In this document: positions 49,127 to 60,572 of the stretch, one piece after another
Layout: the number at the start of each line of letters is the position of its first letter
Numbering within the stretch: position 1 is the stretch's first letter
NCBI GenBank assembly: GCA_029433345.1
Contig: JAQTHY010000001.1
Span: forward strand, 1,736,001 to 1,800,000
Source: Orbaceae bacterium ESL0727
GTDB lineage: Bacteria; Pseudomonadota; Gammaproteobacteria; Enterobacterales; Orbaceae
Reading direction: 5' to 3'
Length of the DNA stretch: 64,000 nucleotides
The notes under the pieces: generated by a model
The model's input: only the letters and a program-made list of their open reading frames with translations
Database searches by the model: none
Told to the model about the DNA's origin: nothing
Made by a program: the position numbers and the translations under genes

Positions 49127-50296
49127 CTATGGTTTAGGAAAGGTTAATAATAGTTCGCGGTAATATTCGTATTGTTTTTGTCGTAATGCAATCTCTTTTG
49201 GTAAACCTTCGGTTAAAGAGTTAGTTAATGCATCGAATTTATCGAGGATAGCCACAATCTCGGTTTGCTTTTTGAGTGGTGGGACGGGGATAGTTAATTT
49301 ATGTAATGTACTACCTTTTATTCCTTTAACTGTTGAACCTGTTGCCGCGCTCATCAATTTATTTTGAAATCGTGTCCCTAACAAATAATATTTTAGAAAT
49401 GAATTTGATAATCTTGTATCTTTACTTCTGTATTTTATTACTCTTTGTGCTAAGGCGATATTTTCGCGATCAATCTGAGCAACAAACCCACACGGAGCCT
49501 CTGTAGTTATAAGAATATCTCCTTTTTTAGGAACACCTCTTCTCATTACGACTGGATAATCTTTCTCTGATATAAATTCTTGCGATACTTCATAGTCAAT
49601 GTAACCCATTCTAATATTTCTTGCTGTAACTAAAAATATTCCTTCTTGCGTTTTTGTTGGTGTCTTTCCCCGATAATCTACATAATCACAAACATCTCCC
49701 AACGCTTTCCACTCAACCTCATCTTCGTTAAAATTAAGTAAATTATCACGATAATAGTTGTATTGTTTTTTTCTTGTGGTAAGCTCCGCTGTTAATTCCG
49801 CTGTTATCGCGGTAAATATGTCTAAAATACGCGCTATTTCGGTTTGTATTGAAAGAGGAGGAATGGGGATTAAAAATTTATCTGTATCTGGTGTTGCAAT
49901 TTGTGGCATTTGCATTTTACTACCCAGATTTTGGAAAAATTTTTCTTCTGTTTTTAGAAAATAATATACATATTTAATATTAATATCAGCATCAGATGAA
50001 TAGTATGACCACATTTCATTTTTATGTGAAAATGGTTTATCGTAATATTCAAATTCAATAATACCTCGAGATTTCACAATGATAGATGGCTTATTATTAA
50101 TGTCCTTTTCTGGAATATCATTATAATTAACAAATGCAAAAGTCTTTCCACCAGCAAAGATTTTCAATGGTGCATTTTCCTTATGCAATAATTTCATTTC
50201 TGCTGCAGTAATTTTTGTTCCCTTTGTTCGAATAAACACATCCCCCAACGCTTTCCACTCAACCTGACAATTTTTAAGTAATTCTAAAATTTTCAT
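49127..50296 (-). CDS. hsdS: Type I restriction-modification, S (specificity) subunit
   Basis: 389 residues with the usual two target-recognition domains, each followed by a conserved helical spacer: [20 protein letters not shown] near residue 150 and [20 protein letters not shown] near 345. Each half also begins with the same VEWKALGDV text, at about residues 12 and 198, reflecting an internal duplication. The recognition sequence cannot be read from the protein. It overlaps hsdM by 4 nt (ATGA), so the two are translationally coupled to make the M2S methylase. Confidence 0.94.
   Translation of the reverse strand: MKILELLKNCQVEWKALGDVFIRTKGTKITAAEMKLLHKENAPLKIFAGGKTFAFVNYNDIPEKDINNKPSIIVKSRGIIEFEYYDKPFSHKNEMWSYYSSDADINIKYVYYFLKTEEKFFQNLGSKMQMPQIATPDTDKFLIPIPPLSIQTEIARILDIFTAITAELTAELTTRKKQYNYYRDNLLNFNEDEVEWKALGDVCDYVDYRGKTPTKTQEGIFLVTARNIRMGYIDYEVSQEFISEKDYPVVMRRGVPKKGDILITTEAPCGFVAQIDRENIALAQRVIKYRSKDTRLSNSFLKYYLLGTRFQNKLMSAATGSTVKGIKGSTLHKLTIPVPPLKKQTEIVAILDKFDALTNSLTEGLPKEIALRQKQYEYYRELLLTFPKP
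49698..50265. repeat. 22-bp exact direct repeat inside hsdS
   Basis: CCCAACGCTTTCCACTCAAC plus two bases (CT) occurs at 49698-49719 and again at 50244-50265, at the beginning of each half of hsdS (VEWKALGD). A second, less exact pair lies at the end of each half (attgtttttgtcgtaa near 49170 and attgtttttttcttgtggtaa near 49765). Such repeats flank one target-recognition domain. Confidence 0.85.
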
Positions 50297-51855
50297 CCTT
50301 CAATCTCCGCCACGATGGCATCAATTTGACTGCGGAGCATGTCGATTTTGCTGACGGTTTCGGCAATTTCGGCGTTAAGGGCTTTGATATCAATCACTTC
50401 ACGGGTATCTTTGGCTTCGATATAAGAGCTAACTGAGAGATTATAGTCATTAGCAGCAATGTCCGCATTATCTACTGATTTAGCAAAATGGTCGCGAGCG
50501 GTTTTATCGGCAAACACCTCAATAATGGTTTTTATATGCACATCGGTCAGTACATTATTATTGGTCTCTTTTTTAAACAGTTCGCTGGCATCAATAAATT
50601 GGGTTTTTTTATCGGATTTGTTTTTAGCTAACACCAAAATATTTACCGCAATTGAGGTACCAAAAAAGAGATTGGGTGCTAATGCAATCACAGTTTCGAC
50701 AAAATTATTATCGATTAAATATTTGCGAATCTTTTGCTCTGCACCACCACGATAAAAAATTCCCGGGAAAGAAACTATTGCCGCCCGACCTTTAGCAGAC
50801 AGATAACTAAGTGCATGCAAAATAAATGCAAAATCAGCCTTCGATTTTGGTGCTAATACACCCGCTGGAGCAAAACGAATATCATTAATTAAGGTTGGGT
50901 CATCACTGCCAATCCATTTAATTGAATAAGGCGGATTAGAGACAATCGCATCAAACGGCTTTTCGTCACCAAATTGTGGATTCAATAAGGTATCACCAAG
51001 CATAATATCGAAATTGTTATAGTTAATATTATGCAAAAACATATTCATACGCGCGAGGTTATAGGTGGTATGGTTAATTTCTTGCCCATAAAAGCCTTCT
51101 TCGATAATATGATCATCAAATTCTTTTTTAGCTTGTAACAACAATGATCCTGAACCTGCCGCGGGGTCGTAAATTTTATTGACCTTTTTCTGATTATGCA
51201 GCGCTAATCTGGCAATCAATTTCGACACATTAGGTGGCGTAAAAAATTCCCCACCCGACTTACCAGCATTTGAGGCATAGTTAGAAATTAAAAATTCATA
51301 AGCATCGCCAAATAGATCAATATGATGATTAGCAAAATCACCAAAATCAAGTTGCGCCACGCCAGTTAATACCGCTGCTAAACGCTTATTTTTATCCTCT
51401 ACCGTATTCCCTAAACGATTACTAGTGGTATCAAAATCCGCAAATAGTCCTTTAATATCGCGCTCAGACGGATAGCCACTCGCCGAACTTTCAATGGCGG
51501 CAAAAATATGTGCCAAATCGGTATTTAAACTAGGATTAGTGTTAGCATTTTTCACCACATTTTTAAATAATTGACTAGGATAAATCACATAACCCTTGCT
51601 TTTTATTGCTTCTTGTTTAACGTCAGGTGTAATCACACTATCAGGCATTTCGGCATAATCAAAGCTATCATCATCGGCTTGAATATAATCGGCAAAATTT
51701 TCACTAATAAAACGATAAAATAGCGACCCCAATACATATTGCTTAAAATCCCAACCATCTACCGCACCTCGCACCTCATCAGCAATTTTCCAAATTTGCC
51801 GTTGCAGATCACTGCGTTGTTGCATGCTGGTGGATGATAATTGATTACCTGCCAT
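50293..51855 (-). CDS. hsdM: Type I restriction-modification, M (DNA adenine methyltransferase) subunit
   Basis: 520 residues. The N-terminal HsdM helical domain has [20 protein letters not shown] and [17 protein letters not shown]. The methylase core has the SAM motif [19 protein letters not shown] (about residue 225) and the catalytic motif [11 protein letters not shown] (about 305) of N6-adenine methylases, then [19 protein letters not shown]. The C-terminal coiled segment ends [16 protein letters not shown]. It is the first gene of the hsdM-hsdS-hsdR operon on the minus strand; the promoter lies between it and proA. Confidence 0.96.
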   Translation of the reverse strand: MAGNQLSSTSMQQRSDLQRQIWKIADEVRGAVDGWDFKQYVLGSLFYRFISENFADYIQADDDSFDYAEMPDSVITPDVKQEAIKSKGYVIYPSQLFKNVVKNANTNPSLNTDLAHIFAAIESSASGYPSERDIKGLFADFDTTSNRLGNTVEDKNKRLAAVLTGVAQLDFGDFANHHIDLFGDAYEFLISNYASNAGKSGGEFFTPPNVSKLIARLALHNQKKVNKIYDPAAGSGSLLLQAKKEFDDHIIEEGFYGQEINHTTYNLARMNMFLHNINYNNFDIMLGDTLLNPQFGDEKPFDAIVSNPPYSIKWIGSDDPTLINDIRFAPAGVLAPKSKADFAFILHALSYLSAKGRAAIVSFPGIFYRGGAEQKIRKYLIDNNFVETVIALAPNLFFGTSIAVNILVLAKNKSDKKTQFIDASELFKKETNNNVLTDVHIKTIIEVFADKTARDHFAKSVDNADIAANDYNLSVSSYIEAKDTREVIDIKALNAEIAETVSKIDMLRSQIDAIVAEIEG

Positions 51856-52088
51856 GATAGTTGATCCTTTATTGTGATTTTTTAGCTTGTTATTGCTTAT
51901 TTTTATAAATTAATTCAATTAGTTGTGATATAGATTCATATGATGCGAGATATTATCTTCTTTTATTCTATATACTTTTTATATTCTAATTTAGCTTTAT
52001 TTTTCGCCCGATTATGTGACACTTTATCCGCATTATTGAGTAATTGTCGTGTTGTTATAGTCAACTTGATAGGCTTTTTGATCGCCAG

Positions 52089-52115
52089 CAGTTGTTGCAA
52101 AATTTGCAACAACTG
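52089..52115. promoter_or_regulatory. 27-nt perfect palindrome between proA and hsdM
   Basis: Arms CAGTTGTTGCAAA and TTTGCAACAACTG around a single central A, 37 nt after the proA stop and about 230 nt upstream of the hsdM start, both genes being on the minus strand. No T tract follows leftward, so it is either a hairpin that ends proA imperfectly or a protein-binding site for hsd control. The rest of this 297-nt gap shows nothing I recognise. Confidence 0.5.
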
Positions 52116-52152
52116 AATTTTGTACTAATTCGCCTATCACCTTCAGAAAACA

Positions 52153-53406
52153 CTACTTCCGCACTAAATCATTGCCATAGCCGATCCATTTATAGGTGGT
52201 GAGGGCTTCGAGTCCCATTGGGCCTCTTGCGTGGAGTTTTTGGGTGCTGACGGCGACTTCGGCGCCAAGTCCGAATTCTCCCCCATCAGTAAAACGGGTA
52301 GAGGCATTGACGTAAACCACAGCGGAATCAACTAAGTTGACAAATTTTTCGGCATTAAGCAGATCACGGGTTAAGATTCCGTCGGAATGCCCTGTGCCAT
52401 ATTCGCGAATATGATCGACAGCCAGTTCTAAGGAATCGACAATCACAATATTGAGATCTTTAGAAAGCCATTCACGGCATAACTCTTCATCTTTGACAGG
52501 GAAAACATTAGCTACACCAGATTGTAAAATAGCAAATGCGTCAGCATCAGCATGCAATACCACATCGTGATCGGCTAAGATTTGATCTAATTTGGGTAAA
52601 AACGTATCGGCAATCGCGGTATGCACTAATAAGGTTTCTAGGGTATTGCAGGTGCTTGGGCGCTGAGTTTTGGCATTCACAATAATCGGTAGCGCTTGAT
52701 CAAAATCCATACTTTCATCCATAAATAGATGACAAACACCCACTCCGCCGGTAATCACGGGAATGGTCGCCTGTTCGCGACACAATTTTTGGAGTGCACC
52801 ACCACCACGCGGAATAATCATATCCACATAACTATCAAGTTTGAGTAATTCATGAATATATTGACGATCAGGATCATCAAGATATTGTATTGCCGTTTCG
52901 GGCAGACCTGCCTGCTGCAAGGTTTGTTGGATCACCTCAATCAACACAGTATTAGTCTGTGTCGTTTCTTTGCCACCACGCAAAATGGCCGCATTGCCTG
53001 TTTTTAGGCACAATGATGCGATATCAATGGTCACATTTGGCCGCGCTTCGTAAATCACACCAATTACGCCAAGTGGCACACGACGGCGCTGCAGCTTCAA
53101 GCCACTGGTAACGGTATAACCGTCAATAATTTCGCCAATTGGATCTTTTAATTGCGCAACTTTACGTACATCATCCGCGATAGCAGTTAATCGTGATGGT
53201 GTGAGTAACAGGCGATCTATCATCGCTGCGCTTAAATTTTGTGCTTTAGCCGCTTTTATATCTTGTTGATTAGCGGCCAAAATTTTATCGCTTTGTGTGA
53301 TCAGCTGATCTGCAAGCGTGAGCAGCATCTGATTTTTTTGATTAGTTTGACATTGTGCTAATTGATACGAGGCAAGTTTTGCTCGCTTTCCCATCTGCTC
53401 TAACAT
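52153..53406 (-). CDS. proA: Gamma-glutamyl phosphate reductase
   Basis: Second step of proline synthesis: NADPH-dependent reduction of glutamyl-5-phosphate to the semialdehyde. The aldehyde dehydrogenase-type fold shows [52 protein letters not shown], the catalytic Cys in [15 protein letters not shown], and [21 protein letters not shown] start at ATG 53406 ([13 protein letters not shown], 417 residues as in E. coli), preceded by GGAAGAA; an upstream TTG at 53433 would add nine unrelated residues. It follows proB after an unusually long 377-nt gap. Confidence 0.96.
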   Translation of the reverse strand: MLEQMGKRAKLASYQLAQCQTNQKNQMLLTLADQLITQSDKILAANQQDIKAAKAQNLSAAMIDRLLLTPSRLTAIADDVRKVAQLKDPIGEIIDGYTVTSGLKLQRRRVPLGVIGVIYEARPNVTIDIASLCLKTGNAAILRGGKETTQTNTVLIEVIQQTLQQAGLPETAIQYLDDPDRQYIHELLKLDSYVDMIIPRGGGALQKLCREQATIPVITGGVGVCHLFMDESMDFDQALPIIVNAKTQRPSTCNTLETLLVHTAIADTFLPKLDQILADHDVVLHADADAFAILQSGVANVFPVKDEELCREWLSKDLNIVIVDSLELAVDHIREYGTGHSDGILTRDLLNAEKFVNLVDSAVVYVNASTRFTDGGEFGLGAEVAVSTQKLHARGPMGLEALTTYKWIGYGNDLVRK

Positions 53407-53661
53407 AATTTCTTCCACTTCTGATTTTGCCAACGGTTATCACCGATGCACTATTTGCTGTATTCGATATATTTGATATTCAAGATAAAATCCTTATCTT
53501 GATCTATCACAACGCTAATTAGATATCAATTCTTCTATATCATTGATTGTATATCACTGACTATATAACATTTACTGGATAGGGCTCATTATAGAGAATA
53601 AATTGTCTCTAAATGATTATCTATAACTCATTGTATATAAATAATTTTATATAAAAATTTT

Positions 53662-53687
53662 ACATAAACGTAGTATAGTTCTGAAAC
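53662..53687 (+). repeat. Dispersed two-arm site, copy D
   Basis: ACATAAACGT, centre AGTATA, GTTCTGAAAC, then TTCCAAATAA. It lies inside the proB-proA gap (53407-53783). The rest of that gap is AT-rich, with imperfect tandem words (gataactaggtacat twice near 53730-53755) and no gene. Confidence 0.8.
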
Positions 53688-53783
53688 TTCCAAATAACCT
53701 ATTACGGTGAGCAACCTATTCATATTGATAACTAGGTACATAGATAACTAGGTACATATATAAATAGATACTAGATAAATAGA

Positions 53784-54905
53784 CTATTTCACTATCATAT
53801 CGTCGCGATGCACAGCCACAGGTCCATATTCATAACCAATCAAATGGCTGATCTCTTGGGAATGGTGCCCAGCTATCTGTTTTAAAGAATCACTGTTATA
53901 GCGGCTGACACCACGCGCAATGCATTTGCCGGTTTTATCGCAAATATCTATCACAGCACCACGCGAAAAGTCGTGCTCAACGGCAATAATACCTGATGGT
54001 AATAATGAGCTACCTTTATGTAAAATCGCATTGACCGCACCGTCGTCTAAATAAATTTCACCGGCTTTAGGTGCACCAAATAACCAATATTTCCGATGTT
54101 CTAGTGGTGTTTTTTGCGGTAAAAATTTCGTTCCAACAGCATGATGATTAACAATATCTAAAATAACATTGGTGCGTCCACCGGCGGCAATAATAACTTC
54201 AATACCGGCTCGCCCAGCCACATCTGCCGCTTGGACTTTGGTGCCCATTCCGCCCGTTCCTAATCCCGAAACACTGTCGCCAGCAATACTGCGTAATTTA
54301 TCATCAATATGTTCGACTTGCTGAATCAATTTCGCGTCAGGATTATGACGTGGATCATCGGTATAAAGACCTTCTAAATCAGTCAATAAAATTAATTTAT
54401 TGGCATTGGCTAAAATGGCAACCAGCGCCGAGAGATTGTCGTTATCGCCGACTTTAATTTCGGCAGTGGCAACCGCATCGTTTTCATTAATCACCGGCAC
54501 AATATGGTTATCTAATAATGCTTTTAACACGTCTTGAGCATTTAAAAAGCGTTCGCGATCTTCCAGATCAGCACGCGTTAATAACATCTGTCCAATATGG
54601 ATCTTATAAATTGAGAATAGCTGTTCCCAAAATTGGATAAGTTTACTCTGCCCAACCGACGCTAACATCTGTTTAGTGGCAACGGTATTGGGTAAAGTAG
54701 GAAAATTCAGATATTCTCGCCCGGCAGCAATGGCGCCAGAAGTCACAATGACAATTTTATGTCCCGCCTGATGTAGTAACGCGCATTGTCGGATCAATTC
54801 AACAATGCGCGCTTTATCTAACTGTTTGGTGCCTGCGGTAAGAACGCTCGTACCTAATTTAATCACAATAATCTGCGATCTTGTTCTTTTTTTTATGTCA
54901 GTCAT
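53784..54905 (-). CDS. proB: Glutamate 5-kinase
   Basis: First step of proline synthesis, feedback-inhibited by proline. The amino-acid kinase domain has [62 protein letters not shown] and [20 protein letters not shown]; the C-terminal PUA domain follows (from about residue 275). 373 residues against 367 in E. coli. ATG 54905. Order proB then proA on the minus strand, downstream of frsA and gpt as in E. coli, although crl and phoE are missing between frsA and proB. Confidence 0.96.
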   Translation of the reverse strand: MTDIKKRTRSQIIVIKLGTSVLTAGTKQLDKARIVELIRQCALLHQAGHKIVIVTSGAIAAGREYLNFPTLPNTVATKQMLASVGQSKLIQFWEQLFSIYKIHIGQMLLTRADLEDRERFLNAQDVLKALLDNHIVPVINENDAVATAEIKVGDNDNLSALVAILANANKLILLTDLEGLYTDDPRHNPDAKLIQQVEHIDDKLRSIAGDSVSGLGTGGMGTKVQAADVAGRAGIEVIIAAGGRTNVILDIVNHHAVGTKFLPQKTPLEHRKYWLFGAPKAGEIYLDDGAVNAILHKGSSLLPSGIIAVEHDFSRGAVIDICDKTGKCIARGVSRYNSDSLKQIAGHHSQEISHLIGYEYGPVAVHRDDMIVK

Positions 54906-54995
54906 CGCGATTTGTTCCTATTTCCCTTTTAAGCGGTTATGTTATGTCTATCTTCAAAGATAAAAAGAGTCATCCCCCTTTTCACTATGAAGACA

Positions 54996-56321
54996 TTAAA
55001 GTAAAGAGAGCATCCAATCAGTCGATGCAATCATCGCTTTTTGGAAATTTTTCTGTAATGGTGTTCTTGCTATCGTGACAATTTTATGTTGCTTGCACGA
55101 TGTGATTAACTTAGCCTCGCTCATTGTGCTTAATGGATCATCCTCAAACAAGATACTCATTACCGGCACGTGGCACGGTCTATTAATGATGCCTTGGTTT
55201 TTTAATGAGAAACAGCACAGCTCCGCCGCCAATTGCTGATTCGAAATCGTATCTAAGCCCAGGCGACTGGCAACCATATCTTTATAAATTGTCGGTAAGC
55301 TTTCTTGCAACGTTTTATTAATAAATAATTGGTGAATAAGTGGCGTAATATTTAGCAAACCTTTTATGCTATTAGGCATTAAATAAGCAAGGCGAGTCGC
55401 AATATTGGAACCAAAACGGATTCCCGTCAATACAACACGGCGCGCATCGATCCAAGGTACAGTGGGGAGTTGTTCCAATACTGTCTGGTAGATTTGGCTC
55501 GTGTTCTGCGTCAAATTAACCTGTCGACTTAGCCCAACAGAAGGGAAATCTACCGTGATTAACGCGATGCCTTTCGGCGCTAAAAATTCACTAAAATAAC
55601 GATAAAAATCAATTTGCAGATTCCCCATTCCCCCACAGAGCAGAACCGCGGGATAAGCCGTGGTAATTTCAGCCGTGGTTTGGGCATCTATCGGTAGATG
55701 CAACATCGCTTTTATATTGTTCTGATTGCCTAGATTATCCGTTGTTTGAAATTCCAATTCTTTCAAAAGATAAGGCGAATAATTGAGTGCCTCACTATAG
55801 GCTTTATAGGCATACGTTTGCGCGTACAAGGCAAGCTCATCACTCTTATAATGCGGATAACTGGCAATGCTGCCATATTCACTTGCCATTAGATAAGCAC
55901 GCTGCATTTTTTGCCTTTCAGTGGGGGAAAGATCGGCTTTGATGATCGTTTCACTTTCAGCCTGCCACGTGGCCGCTTGATTTAAAAACTCATAAATCCA
56001 ATTGCCTGCTTGATAGCCGATTACCGTATCTAACCAGTTATCATGACTATGTGGCTTGGTTGATACCGCAATACGTGATAAAACGTCTTCGATCTCAACC
56101 GTTGACAAGCCACGAAAGTGCCAAAGTAGCGGATTGACTAGTCGATACCAATGCGTGTTATTACCACCATCTAATGGGCTTGGATGAGTCTGGAGACAGT
56201 TGTTGCCGGTATTCTGCGAAGTCACATCACTGATATCAATCCGCTTAATCAGTGTTGACGTCTCAGGATAGTTAAATTTCGGTTTGAACAATGTCTCGGA
56301 TAAATTTTGGATAGCGGCCAT
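54996..56321 (-). CDS. frsA: FrsA-type alpha/beta-hydrolase fold protein
   Basis: 441 residues resembling E. coli FrsA (YafA, 414). FrsA binds the glucose-specific IIA protein of the PTS and influences the balance of fermentation and respiration. Its enzymatic role is debated (esterase, and pyruvate decarboxylase in Vibrio). Motifs are NLSETLFKPKF, TVIGYQAGNWIYEF, AVLLCGGMGNLQIDFYRYFS, ITVDFPSVGLS and LTGIRFGSNIATRLAYL, where the usual hydrolase Ser is replaced by Arg-Phe-Gly as in E. coli. An N-terminal region of residues 33-52 is longer than in E. coli. It lies between gpt and proB, as in E. coli. Confidence 0.88.
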   Translation of the reverse strand: MAAIQNLSETLFKPKFNYPETSTLIKRIDISDVTSQNTGNNCLQTHPSPLDGGNNTHWYRLVNPLLWHFRGLSTVEIEDVLSRIAVSTKPHSHDNWLDTVIGYQAGNWIYEFLNQAATWQAESETIIKADLSPTERQKMQRAYLMASEYGSIASYPHYKSDELALYAQTYAYKAYSEALNYSPYLLKELEFQTTDNLGNQNNIKAMLHLPIDAQTTAEITTAYPAVLLCGGMGNLQIDFYRYFSEFLAPKGIALITVDFPSVGLSRQVNLTQNTSQIYQTVLEQLPTVPWIDARRVVLTGIRFGSNIATRLAYLMPNSIKGLLNITPLIHQLFINKTLQESLPTIYKDMVASRLGLDTISNQQLAAELCCFSLKNQGIINRPCHVPVMSILFEDDPLSTMSEAKLITSCKQHKIVTIARTPLQKNFQKAMIASTDWMLSLL

Positions 56322-56372
56322 TAAGCAATTGTCTCTCTAAAATAGTCTCTACATATTTACGAATGGTGACGC

Positions 56373-56951
56373 TTATTCATGATCACTAAGCGGTTTCGTA
56401 AATACAATATGCATATCCCACGGCTGTTCTATCCAGGTGTTTTGTGGAATATCTATCACATAATCATCGACGAGCGGTTTGCCGGCAGGTTTTGCAAAAA
56501 TGGTGACAAATTTCGCTTTTGGATACATTTCACGAATAGAGTGCGCGGTTTCCCCGGTATCAACCAAATCATCGATAACAATAAAGCCTTCGCCATCACC
56601 TTCTGCTTTTTTCAATATCACTTTATCGCGTTGGCGATCATAATCATAACTAGAAATACAGACGGTATCGACAAAGCGAATACTGAGTTCGCGGGCTAAA
56701 ATCGCAGCTGGAACAAGTCCACCACGGCTAACAGCAATAATACCTTTCCATTGATTGGCAGGGAGTAAACGTATAGCGAGTTCGCGACCATACATTTGCA
56801 ACATATCCCATGTTACGGTGAATTTTTTCTTTTCCGCAATCTGGGCTGCTTTGATCTGTTTTTTCGCTTTTATTTCTTCGTCTAGGAGAGATTGTTCGGC
56901 TTGATTTGTTACTGTTGATTCTACTACTGTTTTAGAACTATTCGTTGACAT
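56373..56951 (-). CDS. gpt: Xanthine-guanine phosphoribosyltransferase with N-terminal extension
   Basis: Salvages guanine, xanthine and hypoxanthine with PRPP to the nucleotides. From about residue 43 it follows E. coli Gpt closely: [40 protein letters not shown], the PRPP loop [15 protein letters not shown], and [12 protein letters not shown]. It is 192 residues against 152 in E. coli. The first ~40 residues are extra, polar and Lys/Ala/Glu-rich ([16 protein letters not shown]), likely helical. The ATG at 56951 has AGGTTATTT upstream. An internal start near the conserved part exists only as non-ATG codons before Met49. Divergent from pepD, as in E. coli. Confidence 0.93.
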   Translation of the reverse strand: MSTNSSKTVVESTVTNQAEQSLLDEEIKAKKQIKAAQIAEKKKFTVTWDMLQMYGRELAIRLLPANQWKGIIAVSRGGLVPAAILARELSIRFVDTVCISSYDYDRQRDKVILKKAEGDGEGFIVIDDLVDTGETAHSIREMYPKAKFVTIFAKPAGKPLVDDYVIDIPQNTWIEQPWDMHIVFTKPLSDHE

Positions 56952-57107
56952 AAATAACCTGCAATTTTAACCAAATAAGTGATTCATCGATGAATGACTA
57001 ACATAAAAAATATATTAATCGACCAAAAATAAATGTAAAATTGCACCTAATTATAGAATGAATGCGTAATAAAAACCACTCATTAATTGCGTATTAAACA
57101 TGATATC

Positions 57108-57130
57108 GTGATATATTGCATTTATATCAC
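57108..57130 (+). promoter_or_regulatory. Palindrome overlapping the pepD 5' region
   Basis: Inverted repeat GTGATATA (57108-57115) / TATATCAC (57123-57130) with a 7-nt centre TTGCATT, 19 nt before the pepD start and just upstream of its GAGGT ribosome binding site. It could be an operator in the shared gpt/pepD region or a hairpin influencing pepD translation. It has the TGTGA-like half-site spacing only loosely, so I do not call it a CRP site. Confidence 0.45.
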
Positions 57131-57149
57131 AGCACATTGAGGTACCATT

Positions 57150-58613
57150 ATGCTTGCTACATTGACACAAAAGTCTATTTGGCGAATTTTTAACGATATT
57201 TGTAAAATTCCACGGCCATCACACCATGAACAGATGATCACAAAATATATTGTCGATTTTGCTCATTCACACAATATTGAGTGTGAGTTAGATAAAGCAG
57301 GGAATATTTTATTACGAAAAGGGGCAACCAAAGGGATGGATGATTACCCGTCGATTGCCTTGCAAGCTCATATGGATATGGTTCCGCAAAAAAATGAAGA
57401 AACCCAACATGACTTTTTAACTGATCCAATCCAAGCTTATGTGGATGGCGAATGGGTGAAAGCGAAAGGCACCACGCTAGGAGCTGATAATGGCATTGGC
57501 TTGGCTTCGGCATTGGCGGTCTTAACTGATTCAGCCGTCGAACATGGTCCTATCGAAGTGCTCATTACTACGTCAGAGGAAACCGGTATGGATGGGGCAT
57601 TTGCCTTACAACCTAACTGGTTGCAAAGCCACTATTTAATCAACACCGATTCCGAGAAAGAGGGCGAAATCTTTACTGGTTGTGCTGGTGGTGCCGAATT
57701 TCGTTCGACATTCCCGATCACGTATGCCGTGATTCCAGAAGGCCATGACTGCTATATAAGAATTGCCTTAAAAGGGCTAAAAGGTGGCCATTCTGGTTGT
57801 GATATCCATCTTGGACGTGGCAATGCCATTAAATTAATGGCGCGCTTTTTGGCAGAATATGCGCAAGAGATTTCGTTTAGATTAGCGGATATTCAAGGCG
57901 GTACATTGCGCAATGCCATTCCGCGCGAAGCATTTGTCGAACTGTCACTCAATACCCAAGAGTTACCTAAGCTAAAATCCATTATGCAACGTTACCTAAC
58001 TGTGTTGCAAAATGAATTGGCGCATACTGAACCTAATATTCAATTCACTTTATCTGAAGTGACCGAAAACAAAGTAAAACGTGTGCTAACCAATGAACAC
58101 CAAACAAAAATCATTAATTGGCTAAATGCCGCACCAAATGGTGTGATCCGCATGAGTGATCAAATACCGGGTGTTGTTGAAACTTCACTCAACCTAGGCG
58201 TTATGAATATTGAAGAAAATCAAGCAAATGCTTATTTCTTAATTCGTTCACAAGTCGACAGTGCTAAAGATGCCGTTATTGCAACGTTGGTTTCGCTAAG
58301 CCAATTAGGTAATGCCAACTATGAAATCAGTGGTGGTTACACCGGTTGGGAACCTAATTTAGATTCAGATCTGCTTAATTTGGTCAAAAAGAAATATTAT
58401 GAAATTTTTTCTGAAAATCCACATGTGACAGTTATTCATGCTGGACTTGAATGTGGATTATTTAAAAAATCTTATCCCGATATGGATATGATCTCGATCG
58501 GACCAACGATTGTTTCCCCACATTCACCAGATGAAAAAGTGAATATTTCAAGCGTTTATCGCTATTGGGAACTGCTGATCGCTATTTTAAAGTCGGCAGG
58601 AAGTTTGAAATAA
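57150..58613 (+). CDS. pepD: Aminoacyl-histidine dipeptidase (peptidase D)
   Basis: Cytosolic zinc dipeptidase of family M20, broad specificity including X-His dipeptides. Metal-site motifs are ALQAHMDMVPQKNE (His-x-Asp), GTTLGADNGIGLASALAV (Asp), TSEETGMDGAFAL (catalytic Glu-Glu) and LINTDSEKEGEIFTGCAGG (Asp). The lid domain is KGGHSGCDIHLGRGNAIK, and the C-terminal His ligand is in GPTIVSPHSPDEKVNI. 487 residues, as in E. coli (485). GAGGT lies 8 nt before the ATG. Divergent from gpt. Confidence 0.96.
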   Translation: MLATLTQKSIWRIFNDICKIPRPSHHEQMITKYIVDFAHSHNIECELDKAGNILLRKGATKGMDDYPSIALQAHMDMVPQKNEETQHDFLTDPIQAYVDGEWVKAKGTTLGADNGIGLASALAVLTDSAVEHGPIEVLITTSEETGMDGAFALQPNWLQSHYLINTDSEKEGEIFTGCAGGAEFRSTFPITYAVIPEGHDCYIRIALKGLKGGHSGCDIHLGRGNAIKLMARFLAEYAQEISFRLADIQGGTLRNAIPREAFVELSLNTQELPKLKSIMQRYLTVLQNELAHTEPNIQFTLSEVTENKVKRVLTNEHQTKIINWLNAAPNGVIRMSDQIPGVVETSLNLGVMNIEENQANAYFLIRSQVDSAKDAVIATLVSLSQLGNANYEISGGYTGWEPNLDSDLLNLVKKKYYEIFSENPHVTVIHAGLECGLFKKSYPDMDMISIGPTIVSPHSPDEKVNISSVYRYWELLIAILKSAGSLK

Positions 58614-58644
58614 AATAATTTTTTCTACGTTTATTCCATTCATG

Positions 58645-58671
58645 CGTTCTCATCAAACATTGATGAGAACG
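58645..58671. terminator. Hairpin between convergent pepD and kdsA
   Basis: A perfect 12-bp stem CGTTCTCATCAA / TTGATGAGAACG with a 3-nt loop ACA, 31 nt after the pepD stop and 54 nt from the kdsA stop. There is no T run on either side. The position between converging genes suggests a bidirectional end-of-transcript structure. Confidence 0.6.
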
Positions 58672-58725
58672 ACAATTGATTAGAAAGACAATTTATTAGA
58701 AAGACAAAACGCAAAAACCGATCCA

Positions 58726-59697
<972 letters not shown>

Positions 59698-59735
59698 TTA
59701 TGCAATTAATTTATACAATTAATAACTCAATGATT

Positions 59736-60572
59736 TTAGGGTTTGAAGTAACGACCGAGAGTAACGCGATCATTACCGCTATAATCGGCAAAGGTTTCAA
59801 CTAACTGAAATCCTTGTTGTTTGAAAACTGTTTGTACGTCCAATGCTTGTTGCCAGCCATGTTCAATAAGCAACCAACCATACTGATGCAGATGTTTTAT
59901 GGCGCCTTTTATAATCAGCTTAATATCAGCCAAGCCGTTATCTTCAGAAACTAAAGCGCTCCGTGGTTCGTAACGCACATCACCTTGCGATAAATGAATA
60001 TCTGTTGGTTCAATATAAGGGGGATTACTGACTATCATCGAAAATTTACGGCTTTTGATTGGCTTATACCAATCACCTTGCAAAAAATAGACATTATTCA
60101 CACCAATATTAGCAGCATTATGCTGTGCTAAAAGCAACGCATCTTTATTTTTTTCAACGGCAGTAAAAAGGCAGTCGGGGCGCTCAGTTGCCATTGCAAT
60201 AGAAATGGCCCCTGTCCCTGTTCCTAAATCTAACACTTCACAAGGGACTTTAGGTAGATAATCCAAGCCCAATTCGACTAACTTTTCGGTATCGGGTCGC
60301 GGAATCAATGTGGCATTTGACACGTTAAAATTTAATGACCAAAACTCTTTTTCGCCCGTAATATAGGCAACCGGTTCGCCATTTTGGCGTCGTTTTAGAC
60401 ATACGTCTAATTTGGCAAGATCATCCACTGAAAGGGTTGTTTCACAAAACGCCATAATAAAAGTGCGTGTTTTATGTGTCACATAGCCTAGCAAAATTTC
60501 CGCATCCCGTTTTGGGCTCTCACTATCAACTAAGGTATGAGAAGCATATTTCAGCCATTCTAAATAGGTCAT
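59736..60572 (-). CDS. prmC: Release factor glutamine methyltransferase
   Basis: Methylates the Gln of the GGQ motif in RF1 and RF2. SAM-dependent class I fold: [16 protein letters not shown], the N6-type catalytic motif [16 protein letters not shown], and an N-terminal helical domain recognising the release factor (residues of about 1-75, with [18 protein letters not shown]). 278 residues, as in E. coli (277). Its start overlaps the prfA stop by 4 nt, so enzyme and substrate are made together. Confidence 0.96.
   Translation of the reverse strand: MTYLEWLKYASHTLVDSESPKRDAEILLGYVTHKTRTFIMAFCETTLSVDDLAKLDVCLKRRQNGEPVAYITGEKEFWSLNFNVSNATLIPRPDTEKLVELGLDYLPKVPCEVLDLGTGTGAISIAMATERPDCLFTAVEKNKDALLLAQHNAANIGVNNVYFLQGDWYKPIKSRKFSMIVSNPPYIEPTDIHLSQGDVRYEPRSALVSEDNGLADIKLIIKGAIKHLHQYGWLLIEHGWQQALDVQTVFKQQGFQLVETFADYSGNDRVTLGRYFKP

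Noticed and set aside
57108-57130. CRP site upstream of pepD
   Set aside because: The half-sites are GTGATATA/TATATCAC with a 7-nt centre; this is not the TGTGA-N6-TCACA spacing.
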